From: Marinirhabdus sp963793275 | Lineage (GTDB): Bacteria; Bacteroidota; Bacteroidia; Flavobacteriales; Flavobacteriaceae | Direction of reading: 5' to 3' | Length of the DNA stretch: 64,000 nt | NCBI GenBank assembly: GCA_963793275.1 | Contig: CAWBZL010000001.1 | Location: forward strand, 186,001 to 250,000 | In this document: one piece after another, positions 1 to 9,252 of the stretch | Layout: the number at the start of each line of letters is the position of its first letter | How positions within the stretch are numbered: the stretch's first letter is position 1 | The notes under the pieces: generated by a model | The model's input: the letters and a program-made list of their open reading frames with translations, nothing else | Database searches by the model: none | What the model was told of the DNA's origin: nothing | Position numbers and translations under genes: made by a program

Positions 1-1429
1 TAAGCACACGGAAAACGAGTTTTACGATTACGGGTTACAATTATTACTTCCGCAACGTCAATCCAGCAAAGGGACGCGCATCACAAAAGCCGACGTTAAT
101 AATGACGGTCTGGAAGATTTTTTTGTAGGGAATGCCGCCAATGCACCTGCTGCATTGTACATTCAAAACCAGGATGGAACGTTTAAAAACCCCCAGGCAA
201 ATCTCTGGGCTAATGAAGCAGCATTTGAAGATGCTAATGCTTTATTTTTTGATGCCGACGGAGACGGGGATCAGGATCTATATGTGGTGAGTGCAGGGTA
301 CGAATTAGCAGCCAACAGTGCGCTGCTACAAGACCGTTTGTACATGAACAATGGTACAGGAACGTTTAAAAAACAACCCAACGCACTACCCAAAATGTTA
401 ACATCCGGTAAGGCAATTACAGCAGCAGATATAGACGAAGATGGTGATCTGGACCTTTTTGTAGGGGGTAATGTAGTGCCGGGAAAATATCCTCTGGCAC
501 CCAGATCCTATTTGCTTCTTAACAACAAGGGAATTTTTACGGATAGCACCCCAAACAGTCAGGACCTGGCCTCACCAGGAATGGTTTCTCAAGCTATATT
601 TACAGATTATGACGGCGATAAGGATCCGGATTTGCTATTGATTGGAGAATGGATGGCTCCAACATTCTATAAAAACAATAATGGCGCATTCACAAAAACT
701 GAAACTGAAGCTTTCAATAAAAAAGAAGGCTGGTGGTTTACTGCCACTGCAGAAGACATGGATGGCGATGGTGATATAGATTATTTTTTCGGAAATCTGG
801 GTAACAATAATAAATTTCAACCTTCAGAAAAAAAACCACTATTTATTAATGCAAAAGATTTTGACGACAACGGAACTTTTGATGTAGCCATGAGCAAAAT
901 AAACAACGGAAAAATTGTACCGGTACGAGGAAAAGAATGTAGCAGTGAGCAAAATCCATTTCTACTGGAGAAGATAGGCACGTATAAGGAGTTTGCAAAC
1001 CTGGATTTTGAAGAAATTTACGGAAAAGAAACGTTAAGTGACGCTTATAAATTAACTGCCTATACGTTTGAGAGTATGTACGCTCAAAACAACGGGGACG
1101 GCACATTTACAGTAACTAACTTACCAAATATGGCACAATTAGGTCCCACACTTTCGTTTATTACTAAAGACATTAACCAGGATGGAAACCCGGACGTACT
1201 GGGTGTGGGTGCCATTTATGATGCCGAGGTAGAGACCATTCGCTACGACAGTAATTACGGCTATGTTTTATTAGGAGATGGAAAAGGTAATTTTGACTAT
1301 TCAAAAAAGTATGATCCCTACATCAACACAGACGCTAAAGATATTACCGAAATTAACATAAAAGGAAAGCTACATTATGTTGTAGTGAGCAATAATGCAC
1401 CTTTGGAAGTATTTACCTTCCAGCCGTAG
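1..1429 (+). CDS. FG-GAP/VCBS repeat protein, 5' end outside window
   Basis: The frame is open from base 2 with no start codon upstream, so this is the C-terminal part of a longer protein; the first in-frame TTG (155) lies inside the repeat fold and is not a credible start. The visible 475 residues hold at least seven Ca-binding FG-GAP/VCBS motifs of the type DxDxDGxxD, for example DADGDGDQD, DIDEDGDLD, DMDGDGDID and DINQDGNPD, including one just upstream of base 155 (DVNNDGLED). Such proteins form a beta-propeller and in Bacteroidota are usually secreted or surface-anchored, often near SusC/SusD systems. No type IX C-terminal sorting domain is visible; the chain ends shortly after the last blade. 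The stop is 1 bp from the stop of the convergent next gene. Family assignment is firm, substrate unknown. Confidence 0.85.
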   Translation, partial: KHTENEFYDYGLQLLLPQRQSSKGTRITKADVNNDGLEDFFVGNAANAPAALYIQNQDGTFKNPQANLWANEAAFEDANALFFDADGDGDQDLYVVSAGYELAANSALLQDRLYMNNGTGTFKKQPNALPKMLTSGKAITAADIDEDGDLDLFVGGNVVPGKYPLAPRSYLLLNNKGIFTDSTPNSQDLASPGMVSQAIFTDYDGDKDPDLLLIGEWMAPTFYKNNNGAFTKTETEAFNKKEGWWFTATAEDMDGDGDIDYFFGNLGNNNKFQPSEKKPLFINAKDFDDNGTFDVAMSKINNGKIVPVRGKECSSEQNPFLLEKIGTYKEFANLDFEEIYGKETLSDAYKLTAYTFESMYAQNNGDGTFTVTNLPNMAQLGPTLSFITKDINQDGNPDVLGVGAIYDAEVETIRYDSNYGYVLLGDGKGNFDYSKKYDPYINTDAKDITEINIKGKLHYVVVSNNAPLEVFTFQP

Positions 1430-1430
1430 T

Positions 1431-2090
1431 TTAAAAAAATTCCTGATACTGCAAGACTCTAAAATCGATAGTATTGAAATTAGGATCTTTCTTTTTTAGC
1501 TCCTTGTACAGAGCAATGCTGCCTACTGCCCTATTGGCCGCTCCACTGGGGGCTGTTAGCGAGATGGTACGGATACTTCGGTTGCTTTCGGGAAGTTGAA
1601 AACGATGGATTCGAGGGACAGTGTTTGAAATTACCTGTAACGAGAGTTGATATGTTTTTAAATGTCTTCGGAAAAAATACTCAGGGCCATTTTTACTATT
1701 TCCCCCTGTAAAAAGTAAGGTATCTACCAATGGATGTTTTTTTAATACCGAAACCAGATCCCGAAATTCAACCTCCAGCATTCCAAGATCACTGGCATCT
1801 ACTTTCTCTCGTTTTGCTGAAGCTACTATATCACAAATGCCAATACCTTCGGCTTTTAAAAAATCTTTACGTTGCTTAATTGCCGCACAGGTAGTTTCGT
1901 AATCCAGATGTAAGTTGAAGATGCGATCCAGAATTGGCCACAGTTGCCCGTCTTTACTTCCGTAGCAAAAATGTACGTCCCCTTCTTTTAATTCGCCGGT
2001 TGTAAATCTGGGTGGTGGCAAGGTTCCTACAATAAGCTTTGTTGCTCCTTCAGGAATAAACGGTGGGTAGGGATGAATATGGTGAAACAC
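1431..2090 (-). CDS. Uracil-DNA glycosylase superfamily protein
   Basis: A 219-residue protein resembling the MUG/UDG-like superfamily, which removes damaged bases (uracil, hypoxanthine or mismatched T) from DNA. Visible features are the N-terminal GTLPPP segment (residues 22-27), in the place of the water-activating motif of the MUG-like group, and PSGAANR (181-187), in the place of the DNA-intercalating motif. A hydrophobic TLLFTGGNSKNG strand precedes the last domain. The catalytic residue cannot be assigned with confidence from sequence alone, so the exact base specificity is open. The gene is convergent with the preceding FG-GAP gene and lies upstream-to-downstream of pssA on the same strand with a 38-bp gap, so it may be read through from pssA. 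Confidence 0.7.
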   Translation of the reverse strand: MFHHIHPYPPFIPEGATKLIVGTLPPPRFTTGELKEGDVHFCYGSKDGQLWPILDRIFNLHLDYETTCAAIKQRKDFLKAEGIGICDIVASAKREKVDASDLGMLEVEFRDLVSVLKKHPLVDTLLFTGGNSKNGPEYFFRRHLKTYQLSLQVISNTVPRIHRFQLPESNRSIRTISLTAPSGAANRAVGSIALYKELKKKDPNFNTIDFRVLQYQEFF

Positions 2091-2128
2091 GAATTTTATT
2101 TTCTGTATTCTTTGCTAAAAAAGGAGCT

Positions 2129-2863
2129 TCATTTCCACACTAAGGACATAAGTATATAGACCAAAAGGATTAAGGGAATAGCAATAAACTGAAACAATAC
2201 AATCGCTACCAGACAAATTGCCAAAAACACATATCTAAGGGCATTGCTTTTAAAGTCCCACGTTTTAAATTTTAATGCGAATAGTGGGATTTCCGCGTTC
2301 ATAAGTATACAACCTAAAAGGGTTATTGCTATTAAAAACCACGGATTTAAGATAACACTCTCCACCAGTGCCGAGGATTGAAATGCAAGAATAAGTGGTA
2401 AACTAAGCACCAACAAGGTGTTCCCCGGGGTTGGCAACCCAATAAAACTAGTAGTCTGGCGGGTATCTACATTAAATTTTGCCAAACGATAGGCAGACGC
2501 TACGGCAATGAGTAATCCAACTAACGGTATATATATATGCCAACCTGTGTTCCAACTTTCAGAAGAAAAATTATCGGTAATGGCAATAGGGCCTCCAAGA
2601 ATACTTTCAGAAAGTAACTGCACCATCACAACTGCGGGAGCCACACCACTGGTAACCATATCGGCCAGGGAATCCAGTTGCAATCCCACCTCACTTTGCG
2701 CGTTTAACAACCTAGCTGCTAGTCCGTCAAAAAAATCGAAAAAGATCCCGGTAAACACAAAATAGGAAGCAGTTACTAAATCCCCGGAAACTGCAAAAAA
2801 AATGGCCACGCAGCCACATAATAAATTGAGGGAAGTAATAAGGTTAGGAATCTGTTTCAACAT
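2129..2863 (-). CDS. pssA: CDP-diacylglycerol--serine O-phosphatidyltransferase
   Basis: Makes phosphatidylserine from CDP-diacylglycerol and L-serine, the first step to phosphatidylethanolamine, in the inner membrane. The CDP-alcohol phosphatidyltransferase signature DG-x2-AR-x8-G-x3-D-x3-D is complete at residues 46-68 (D46, G47, A50, R51, G60, D64, D68). Several hydrophobic segments follow (about residues 105-125, 155-175, 180-195, 210-240), giving the expected polytopic protein. Length 244 matches the Bacteroidota PssA group. It is divergent from the PorV-like gene at 2996 with a 132-bp gap. Other members of the family use inositol or glycerol phosphate; the overall pattern and the organism favour serine. 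Confidence 0.88.
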   Translation of the reverse strand: MLKQIPNLITSLNLLCGCVAIFFAVSGDLVTASYFVFTGIFFDFFDGLAARLLNAQSEVGLQLDSLADMVTSGVAPAVVMVQLLSESILGGPIAITDNFSSESWNTGWHIYIPLVGLLIAVASAYRLAKFNVDTRQTTSFIGLPTPGNTLLVLSLPLILAFQSSALVESVILNPWFLIAITLLGCILMNAEIPLFALKFKTWDFKSNALRYVFLAICLVAIVLFQFIAIPLILLVYILMSLVWK

Positions 2864-2995
2864 ATTTATTGCCCGTGAAGACGGGTACCTTTAAAACTAT
2901 TTGCAAACAAAGTGTAAAAATAGGAAACTATTTTCGTCTAAGCCCTATACAGAACAATATCTAACCAAAATATTAGTTTAGTATTCTGTAAAATA

Positions 2996-4090
2996 ATGAG
3001 ATATTTGCCCAAAATTAATAGCTTGAGACAGCACCTTTTTTTCTTTTTAGTACTCACCACCTGCATCACCTCTGCACAAACCGTTAGAAAATATTCCAAC
3101 GAATTTATGAACATTGGTGTAGACGCAGCGGCTTTTGGTATGTCCAATGCCGTTGTGGCCTCCACCAACGACGTAAACAGTGGTTATTGGAATCCCGCCG
3201 GATTAGTAGGTTTGGAAGACAAGCAGCTCTCACTTATGCACGCTTCCTATTTTGCCAACATTGCAAATTATGATTATGCCGGTTTTGCGATGCCACTGGA
3301 CAAGCAAAGCGTTGTTGCCCTCTCCATTATTCGCTTTGGGGTGGACGATATTTTAAATACCACACAACTTATAGACGAGCAGGGAAATATAGACTATAAT
3401 CGTATTAGTTTGTTTTCTACGGCAGATTACGGCTTTACGTTTTCGTATGCCCGGGAGTTACCGCTGGACGGGTTAAATATTGGTGTAAACGCCAAGGTAA
3501 TTAGACGTATTATTGGCGAATTTGCCTCCTCCTGGGGGTTTGGAATGGATGTAGGAGTGCAGTTTAACAGTGACAATTGGAATTTTGGGTTAATGGCACG
3601 CGATATTACTACTACCTTTAATGCGTGGTCTATAGACGAAGAACAGTTTGCAACCATATCCGGCGCTGTGGAAGGACAAAACCAGGAACTCCCGGAAACA
3701 ACCGAAATTACCATCCCCAAATTACAATTGGGAGCGGCAAGAAAATTTGTTTTTCATTATGATTATGAATTGCTCGCCGAAGTAGACCTCAACTTCCGTT
3801 TTGCTGAAACGAATGATATTATTTCTACCTCCTTCGCGAGTATAGACCCTGCACTGGGCTTACAGTTTGGATATATAGATATGATTTACGTACGTGCTGG
3901 TATGGGTAATTTTCAAAACATCCAGCAATTGGACGGTAGTGACTCGCTTGGTTTTCAGCCTAACATTGGCGTAGGTTTCAAATATAAAGGCATTCAAATA
4001 GATTATGCTTTGACCGATATTGGTGACCAAAGCGCTGCTTTGTATTCAAATGTGTTTTCAGTTAAGTTGGATTGGAGCATTTTCAGGTAA
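2996..4090 (+). CDS. PorV/PorQ family outer membrane protein (PorV2-like)
   Basis: A 364-residue protein with a signal peptide (hydrophobic 13-24, cleavage probably after Ala27 in TSAQ) and a body of alternating beta strands ending in a short aromatic strand (KLDWSIF), as expected of an outer-membrane beta-barrel. The stretch after the signal (SNEFMNIGVDAAAFGMSNA and SGYWNPAGL) is typical of the PorV/PorQ family, whose founding member PorV shuttles cargo in the type IX secretion system. The motif NPAGL is also shared with FadL-like barrels. The start ATG at 2996 gives a good signal sequence. The neighbour is a DUF4105 protein 95 bp downstream on the same strand. Role in type IX secretion is inferred from family only. 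Confidence 0.75.
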   Translation: MRYLPKINSLRQHLFFFLVLTTCITSAQTVRKYSNEFMNIGVDAAAFGMSNAVVASTNDVNSGYWNPAGLVGLEDKQLSLMHASYFANIANYDYAGFAMPLDKQSVVALSIIRFGVDDILNTTQLIDEQGNIDYNRISLFSTADYGFTFSYARELPLDGLNIGVNAKVIRRIIGEFASSWGFGMDVGVQFNSDNWNFGLMARDITTTFNAWSIDEEQFATISGAVEGQNQELPETTEITIPKLQLGAARKFVFHYDYELLAEVDLNFRFAETNDIISTSFASIDPALGLQFGYIDMIYVRAGMGNFQNIQQLDGSDSLGFQPNIGVGFKYKGIQIDYALTDIGDQSAALYSNVFSVKLDWSIFR

Positions 4091-4185
4091 ACTTCGAAAT
4101 CTTAATTTCCCTGGCTATCGGAACACTAAAAATCAAGATAGGACCTATTTAATTTGTATTTTGCGACCTATAAAACACTAGCGTC

Positions 4186-5358
4186 TTGTTTCAGAAAATA
4201 ATTTTTCTCTTTCTTTTCTTTCTACTGAAAATTTCAGCAATAGCGCAATACATCCCGTTATCTCAGTCTGCCGAAGTTAGTATTCTTACTATTGGCCCGG
4301 GAGATAATTTATACGACAGTTTTGGGCACAGCGCATTTTATATTCAGGATCCTGAAAGGGGAATAGACGCTATTTACAATTATGGCGTGTACGACTGGAA
4401 CGTTCCCAACTTTTATTTAAAATTTGCACGAGGGCAACTACTCTATAAGTTGGAAGGCGTGCAGGCACAACCGTTTTTGGAGAACTATAAAGAACAAAAT
4501 CGTTGGATACAACAACAAATACTTAATCTTTCCTATACCGAAAAGCAAGCCATCTTCACGTTTCTTAACAACAACCTGAAACCTGAAAACAGAAATTACA
4601 AATACGATTTTTTCTACGACAACTGTGCGACAAAAATACGGGATGTTCTGGTTTCCGTCCTGGGAACCGATCTACACTATACAGACGAATTTATTGCCGA
4701 AAATAAAACCTTCAGGCACCTCATCCAGCAAAATGTGCATTGGAACAGTTGGGGAAGTCTGGGAATGGATGTGGCTATTGGTGCTGTGACAGACGTAAAA
4801 GCCGACTCGTGGGAATATCAGTTTTTACCAGATTATGTTTTTAAAGCGGCTGCTACTGCCAGGATTAAAAATGGTGAGACCATTCCTTTGGTAAAAAGCA
4901 CCCAATCTCTTTTCGAAAGCTCCAGAACACCAAAAACACCTAATTTTATTACCTCGCCCCTATTTGTTTTTTTACTCATAGGGCTCCTTATAATAGGGAT
5001 TACCGTAAGAGATAGTAAGCGTAATAAACGCAGCAATGTATTGGATGCAATCCTGTTTGGGACTACGGGTGTAATAGGTATTTTACTAAGCTTACTATGG
5101 TTTGCAACAGACCATAGCGCTACAGCAAATAATTACAATCTGTTGTGGGCTTTTCCATTTTCAGTTTTTGTAGCGTATGCAGTGAGTAAGAAACAGCCAA
5201 AAAAATGGGTACGCAGGTACGTTATTTTTTTACTGTTATTACTCGTGTTGCTAACAATGCACTGGTTTACCGGGGTACAGGAATTTGCGTATGGATTTAT
5301 ACCTTTGTTTGTAGCATTGACAGTGCGATACCTTTATTTGCTGAAGGCGTTGAAGTGA
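4186..5358 (+). CDS. DUF4105 domain membrane protein
   Basis: A 390-residue protein of the DUF4105 (Lnb N-terminal periplasmic domain) family. Residues 1-20 are a signal peptide. The conserved N-terminal domain is clear: GPGDNLYDSFGHSAF (37-51) and YDNCATK (144-150) carry His48 and Cys147, the likely active-site pair of a papain-like fold. The C-terminal 140 residues hold about five transmembrane helices. The start is a TTG at 4186: the frame opens at a stop at 4171 and has no ATG before the signal sequence. The gene follows the PorV-like gene at 95 bp, so both may form one unit. Members elsewhere are annotated only as DUF4105; enzymatic activity is not shown by the sequence. Confidence 0.75.
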   Translation: MFQKIIFLFLFFLLKISAIAQYIPLSQSAEVSILTIGPGDNLYDSFGHSAFYIQDPERGIDAIYNYGVYDWNVPNFYLKFARGQLLYKLEGVQAQPFLENYKEQNRWIQQQILNLSYTEKQAIFTFLNNNLKPENRNYKYDFFYDNCATKIRDVLVSVLGTDLHYTDEFIAENKTFRHLIQQNVHWNSWGSLGMDVAIGAVTDVKADSWEYQFLPDYVFKAAATARIKNGETIPLVKSTQSLFESSRTPKTPNFITSPLFVFLLIGLLIIGITVRDSKRNKRSNVLDAILFGTTGVIGILLSLLWFATDHSATANNYNLLWAFPFSVFVAYAVSKKQPKKWVRRYVIFLLLLLVLLTMHWFTGVQEFAYGFIPLFVALTVRYLYLLKALK

Positions 5359-5468
5359 TGCCTCCGCTCCCCGACCCTAAAGGGTAATTGTGTAAAACAA
5401 TGAAATTTCGATTTTCTACGTTCAAATTTTAAAAATCTCCCCACCCTTTATCCGTACCTCGTACTTTT

Positions 5469-6885
5469 TTACTGTCCTCTAAAGAAAATGATAGTACTCA
5501 AGGTTTTTATAACAATACTAATATCCAGGAAGAGGCTGCGTTTTTTTATGTAGTATAGATCGTACTGAAGCTTTTCCAGCGCATCTTCCTGGGTCATGCC
5601 GTATTTGGCATTTACCTGTGCCCAGCCTGTAACTCCTGGTTTCACAAGATGTCTTACCTCATAAAAAGGAATTTTTTTTGAAAGCTCCTTAATAAAAACA
5701 GGTCTCTCGGGACGATGGGCCTATCACACTCATATCTCCTTTAATCACGTTGATAAATTGCGGAATTTCATCAAACCGGGAGCGGCGTAGGAATCGGCCA
5801 AATTTAGTAACTCTTGTATCTTTTACAGCAGCGAATTGGGCACCGTCTTTTTCGGCATTCATCACCATACTCCGTAATTTGTATATTCTGAAATGTTTTC
5901 CATTTTTACCAACTCTAATTTGAGTATAAAAAACGGGCCCCCTATTTCCACAAAGATTTCCTATGAGAATAAACGGAGTTATAGCCAGTCCAAATCCTAA
6001 CCCTATCACTGAAAAAAGCAGGTCAAGTATGCGGTGAAAAAATAGGTACAATTTGTTCTGGTTACTCCGGCTAAAAGGGAAATACCTATAAAAATCCTGT
6101 TCTACATACTGTACAGGGATTCTGTGCGTAAGTTCTTCGTACACCTGTGTATATTCACGGATTGGTACTCCGCTCTCCAATAAAGAAACCAATTGGTTGT
6201 TCACAGATACCGTCATTGCCTGAGCCTGTGGCGTTGCTACCACAATTTCTGAAATTGACTCCTCATCAGCAGTTATGGCTATATTTTCAGCAGGAAAAAG
6301 CTGTAATCCTTCTGGCAATTCCACAACAGGACCGTCCTTTTCTATATTTATAAAACCAACGATCTTGTAATTAGGATCGGATTGTTGAAGTGCTTCCAAA
6401 ATGGATAAAACGGACGCCGAATCTGTAATTAATAACACTTTTTTAAAAAACCGAGGTGCCGAAATTAAAGTTATATAAGCATACCGCCATAGAAACAACG
6501 CTACATTTATGGAGAGAAAGAAATATACAATTTGCATCCTGTTGGCGGGAAGCTCTGGCGTGTAAAAAGGTGTGAGCAGGTAAAAGAGCACTGTGACAGA
6601 AGATGTAAGAATAATGTTTTGCACAACAATTTCAAACTTAGCAGCTTTCTGAAGGTTATATAGCTCAAAAATAGTTGCAAAAATAGTTAGGTAAAGCGCC
6701 AATACAATTGACCAAACCCAGCGTGTAGCGTCTATCCTGAAGTAATCGAACTTAAATGCCAACCCAACTAGATAGAGCAGCGTAAGTACAGAGCCAATAT
6801 CTAATAGGCGCAAAAGAATTTTGCGTTCAGAAATATCGAAATGGATACTAGACTTCTGAGACATTGTAGGAGGTTGATTTGGCAC
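5469..6885 (-). pseudogene. Polyprenyl-phosphate sugar transferase (WcaJ/WbaP type), frameshifted
   Basis: Initiating glycosyltransferase that loads a hexose-1-phosphate on undecaprenyl phosphate. From ATG 6885 the frame runs 390 codons: membrane helices in the first 130 residues, a Rossmann-like CoA-binding-type domain (about 148-235), then the bacterial sugar transferase domain with GNRGPVFY, KLRSM, RRSRFDEIPQ and KGDMSVIGP. Here an extra base at 5715 (A on plus) shifts the frame and translation would stop at 5689. Removing it restores RPERPVFIKEL, GVTGWAQVNAKYG and the normal C-terminus to a TAA at 5469-5471, for a total of about 471 residues, the usual length. Everything else looks under selection, so the lesion is recent or a consensus error. 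The gene closes the exopolysaccharide block. Confidence 0.85.
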
Positions 6886-6900
6886 GTTAAAAGTAGCTAT

Positions 6901-7917
6901 TTATTGTGACAAAAGCGAAGTCCATTGTTGTTTCACTACTTGCCAATCAAATTGCGCTACTTTTTTTCGTGCGGCCAGGGATATTTCAACAGCTTTTTTT
7001 GGATTTGCCAGCAGTTTTTCGATGGCTTTTGTAAAGGTGGCTATATCTTTAGGAGGCACCAATATCCCGTCAATTTCATTAGCAATTAAATAGGGTAATC
7101 CACCAACATTGGTAGATACCACTGGCAATCCAAGTGCCATGGCTTCCATAACACTTACCGGGGTATTGTCGAAATTGGTCGTATTAATGAATATATCGTG
7201 TTGCGCAGAGAGGGCAATCCAGGCGTCTTTGGCCAGCATACCTGTAAAGGTTACGGGAAGGTTTTCGGCTTCAGTTTTTATTTTACAGGCCTCAAAACTT
7301 TCATCTTTTGCCGGACCAACCATTGTGAGTGTTGCATTAAAGCCTTTACTTCTCAATAAAGCTAAAACATCCAACGCCAAAATTGGGTTATAAAGCGTTG
7401 CAAATGAACGAACCCAGAGAAGTTTAGGCTGTAGGTTGTTTCGTAGTAAAAAAGAATAGTTTTCGAGTTCCAGGGTATTGGGGATATAAACTGTATTGAC
7501 AAACCCCTCCTTTTTAAAAGCTTCCAGTAAATAACGAGATGGCGCCACATTTATCTGGGCCCCATGGAATAAGGCTTTACTTTTCGCCGGACTGTTTTTA
7601 AGTCTTTGTGGGAGGTTACCGCCCCTTAATATTGGGATGTACGGAATATTCCTAATGCTACATATCCTGGCAATGATAACGGCATAATAAAAATTTTGTG
7701 TACTATAAGTATCTATAAGTACCGTAGCATCTTTTTTTTTGAATTTCACTACTGCCCAAAGCATATCCAAAAGTCGTAATGCTTTATTAGCTTTTGAGGA
7801 GGCAGTTGTTATGTTGAAACCTTCAGCTTTTAAAAATGCGCCTAAGGTTTCAATAGAAGTAACAGTACTACCTTTCTTCGAGAGTTTGTTGCCTATGTAC
7901 AGTAGGTTTCTTTTCAT
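6901..7917 (-). CDS. Glycosyltransferase family 4
   Basis: A 338-residue cytoplasmic GT-B glycosyltransferase with the GT4 pattern. The N-terminal domain starts MKRNLLYIGN with a glycine-serine loop (KKGSTVTS). The C-terminal nucleotide-sugar domain has KLLWVRSFATLYNP, TMVGPAKDE and the donor-site segment FDNTPVSVMEAMALGLPVVS followed by NVGG. The first acid of the usual EX7E pair is Asp here (DNTPVSVME), a common substitution. It would add one sugar to the lipid-linked repeat; donor and acceptor cannot be told. Its start overlaps the end of the upstream polymerase gene by 50 bp, and 15 bp separate its stop from the start of the sugar transferase downstream, so it is embedded in the operon. 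Confidence 0.85.
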   Translation of the reverse strand: MKRNLLYIGNKLSKKGSTVTSIETLGAFLKAEGFNITTASSKANKALRLLDMLWAVVKFKKKDATVLIDTYSTQNFYYAVIIARICSIRNIPYIPILRGGNLPQRLKNSPAKSKALFHGAQINVAPSRYLLEAFKKEGFVNTVYIPNTLELENYSFLLRNNLQPKLLWVRSFATLYNPILALDVLALLRSKGFNATLTMVGPAKDESFEACKIKTEAENLPVTFTGMLAKDAWIALSAQHDIFINTTNFDNTPVSVMEAMALGLPVVSTNVGGLPYLIANEIDGILVPPKDIATFTKAIEKLLANPKKAVEISLAARKKVAQFDWQVVKQQWTSLLSQ

Positions 7918-9208
7918 TATATTTTATATTCAGTAAAGATAGTCCATAGATAAACGCAGGGGCTGCTATTCTCATCGAGGAATGTAAGATGGTTAGCAAC
8001 CAAAATATAATAAAGGGGTAAAAATAAATATTCCTACGTCCCTGAAATTTCGACACTAGAGGAACAAACAAAAGTAATAGTAATGAAATAATACCAAACA
8101 TACCGTGTTCGGATAGAAGTCTGGTAACTTCATTATGGCTGGCTACGAAAATCCCTAATTCTTCTTCATAAAAATAGCGTACACGTCCTATTCCAATGCC
8201 AAAGACCGGGTTTTCGGCAAAAGCCTGGTAATCTGCGCTCCATAATTCAGACCTACCTGTGGTTACATCTTCCTTTTCTCTACCAAGTGCATCTTTATTG
8301 GTATATCTATTGGCAATAAGACCTCCTGTTTGTAATACCGAAAATGTCCAGATAGCAATAAGCACTCCACCAACAGCAATTATACGATACCATAATTTAA
8401 GTTTCACCCTTGTCTTTGAAAATATAAATACTATAATTGTAAAAGCTATCACCATGAGTGCTGCAGTAACAACTCCTCCTCTGGAGAATGTAATAATAGC
8501 CCGATGTACAAATGCCATTAAAAAAAACATCATACATAAATGGACTAATTTATTTTTATACGGAAACAAAAAACGGGTATATAGTATAAAGGCTCCAAGA
8601 CCCAGCATAGTGGCAACCTGATTGGGTCCATACCCTCCTGAAGTGGCAGATGTAGATGCTGTACCGGTAATAACCTCTCTAACATCTATATTGTAAAAGT
8701 ATACATAAATGGTCATCGCTATTATTGGATACACCATAAAGTTTAAAACAGCATTAAAGTCACTAAACTTTATTGTTCTTCCATAGCAATACACAGCAGC
8801 GACGGCAAGGCATAACGGCCCACTTAAATTAAATAATATGTTTTGTCTAAATCGGGCATCAAAATCACTATCTAGGTACGACACATAAATTCCAGGAATA
8901 AGTAATAATATATATAGTATGAAAACAAAAGACTTTCTATTAAACCCTTGATAAAAGATACCAATACAGAGGTAAAGCATCACCATATATTTTCCTGTTT
9001 CATACAGGAAATAAGATTTGGTCATTCTAAAAAAAACTTCCGCTCCAACCATATACGCTGAAGCAATTAACACCTCTTTTTGTTTATCTTTTAATGTAAA
9101 TATCCGGGATAGAAAATAAACCACAACAAATAAAAAATAAAGAATCATTGCAGGTCTGTAAAGAGTAGCAAGTAATCCTATCCCTATATGAAACAGGATA
9201 AAAAACAA
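7868..9208 (-). CDS. O-antigen ligase/polymerase (Wzy_C) family protein
   Basis: A 446-residue polytopic inner-membrane protein with roughly eleven hydrophobic segments. The large periplasmic loop carries the Wzy_C family pattern: TTGRSELW, then NPVFGIGIGRVRYFYEE and SHNEVTRLLSEHGMFG. These proteins either polymerise lipid-linked repeat units (Wzy) or ligate glycans to a lipid acceptor (WaaL); in an EPS block with Wza and Wzc, polymerase is the likelier role. The start is uncertain: TTG at 9208 is the first canonical start, but the frame stays open to 9283 and the upstream residues (ISNIKKISNHP) read like real N-terminal sequence, so an ATT or ATA start near 9241 is possible. The 3' end overlaps the next gene by 50 bp. 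Confidence 0.8.
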   Translation of the reverse strand: MFFILFHIGIGLLATLYRPAMILYFLFVVVYFLSRIFTLKDKQKEVLIASAYMVGAEVFFRMTKSYFLYETGKYMVMLYLCIGIFYQGFNRKSFVFILYILLLIPGIYVSYLDSDFDARFRQNILFNLSGPLCLAVAAVYCYGRTIKFSDFNAVLNFMVYPIIAMTIYVYFYNIDVREVITGTASTSATSGGYGPNQVATMLGLGAFILYTRFLFPYKNKLVHLCMMFFLMAFVHRAIITFSRGGVVTAALMVIAFTIIVFIFSKTRVKLKLWYRIIAVGGVLIAIWTFSVLQTGGLIANRYTNKDALGREKEDVTTGRSELWSADYQAFAENPVFGIGIGRVRYFYEEELGIFVASHNEVTRLLSEHGMFGIISLLLLLFVPLVSKFQGRRNIYFYPFIIFWLLTILHSSMRIAAPAFIYGLSLLNIKYNEKKPTVHRQQTLEER

Positions 9209-9252
9209 AGGGTGGTTCGATATTTTTTTTATATTGGAAATAGTCTGTAGTA

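Noticed and set aside
155..157. TTG at 155 as the start of the FG-GAP gene
   Set aside because: The frame is open upstream to the window edge and encodes another FG-GAP motif, so this is an internal codon.
8259..8621. A 120-codon open frame on the plus strand inside the Wzy-like gene
   Set aside because: No ribosome site or recognisable fold; the minus-strand polytopic gene accounts for the region.
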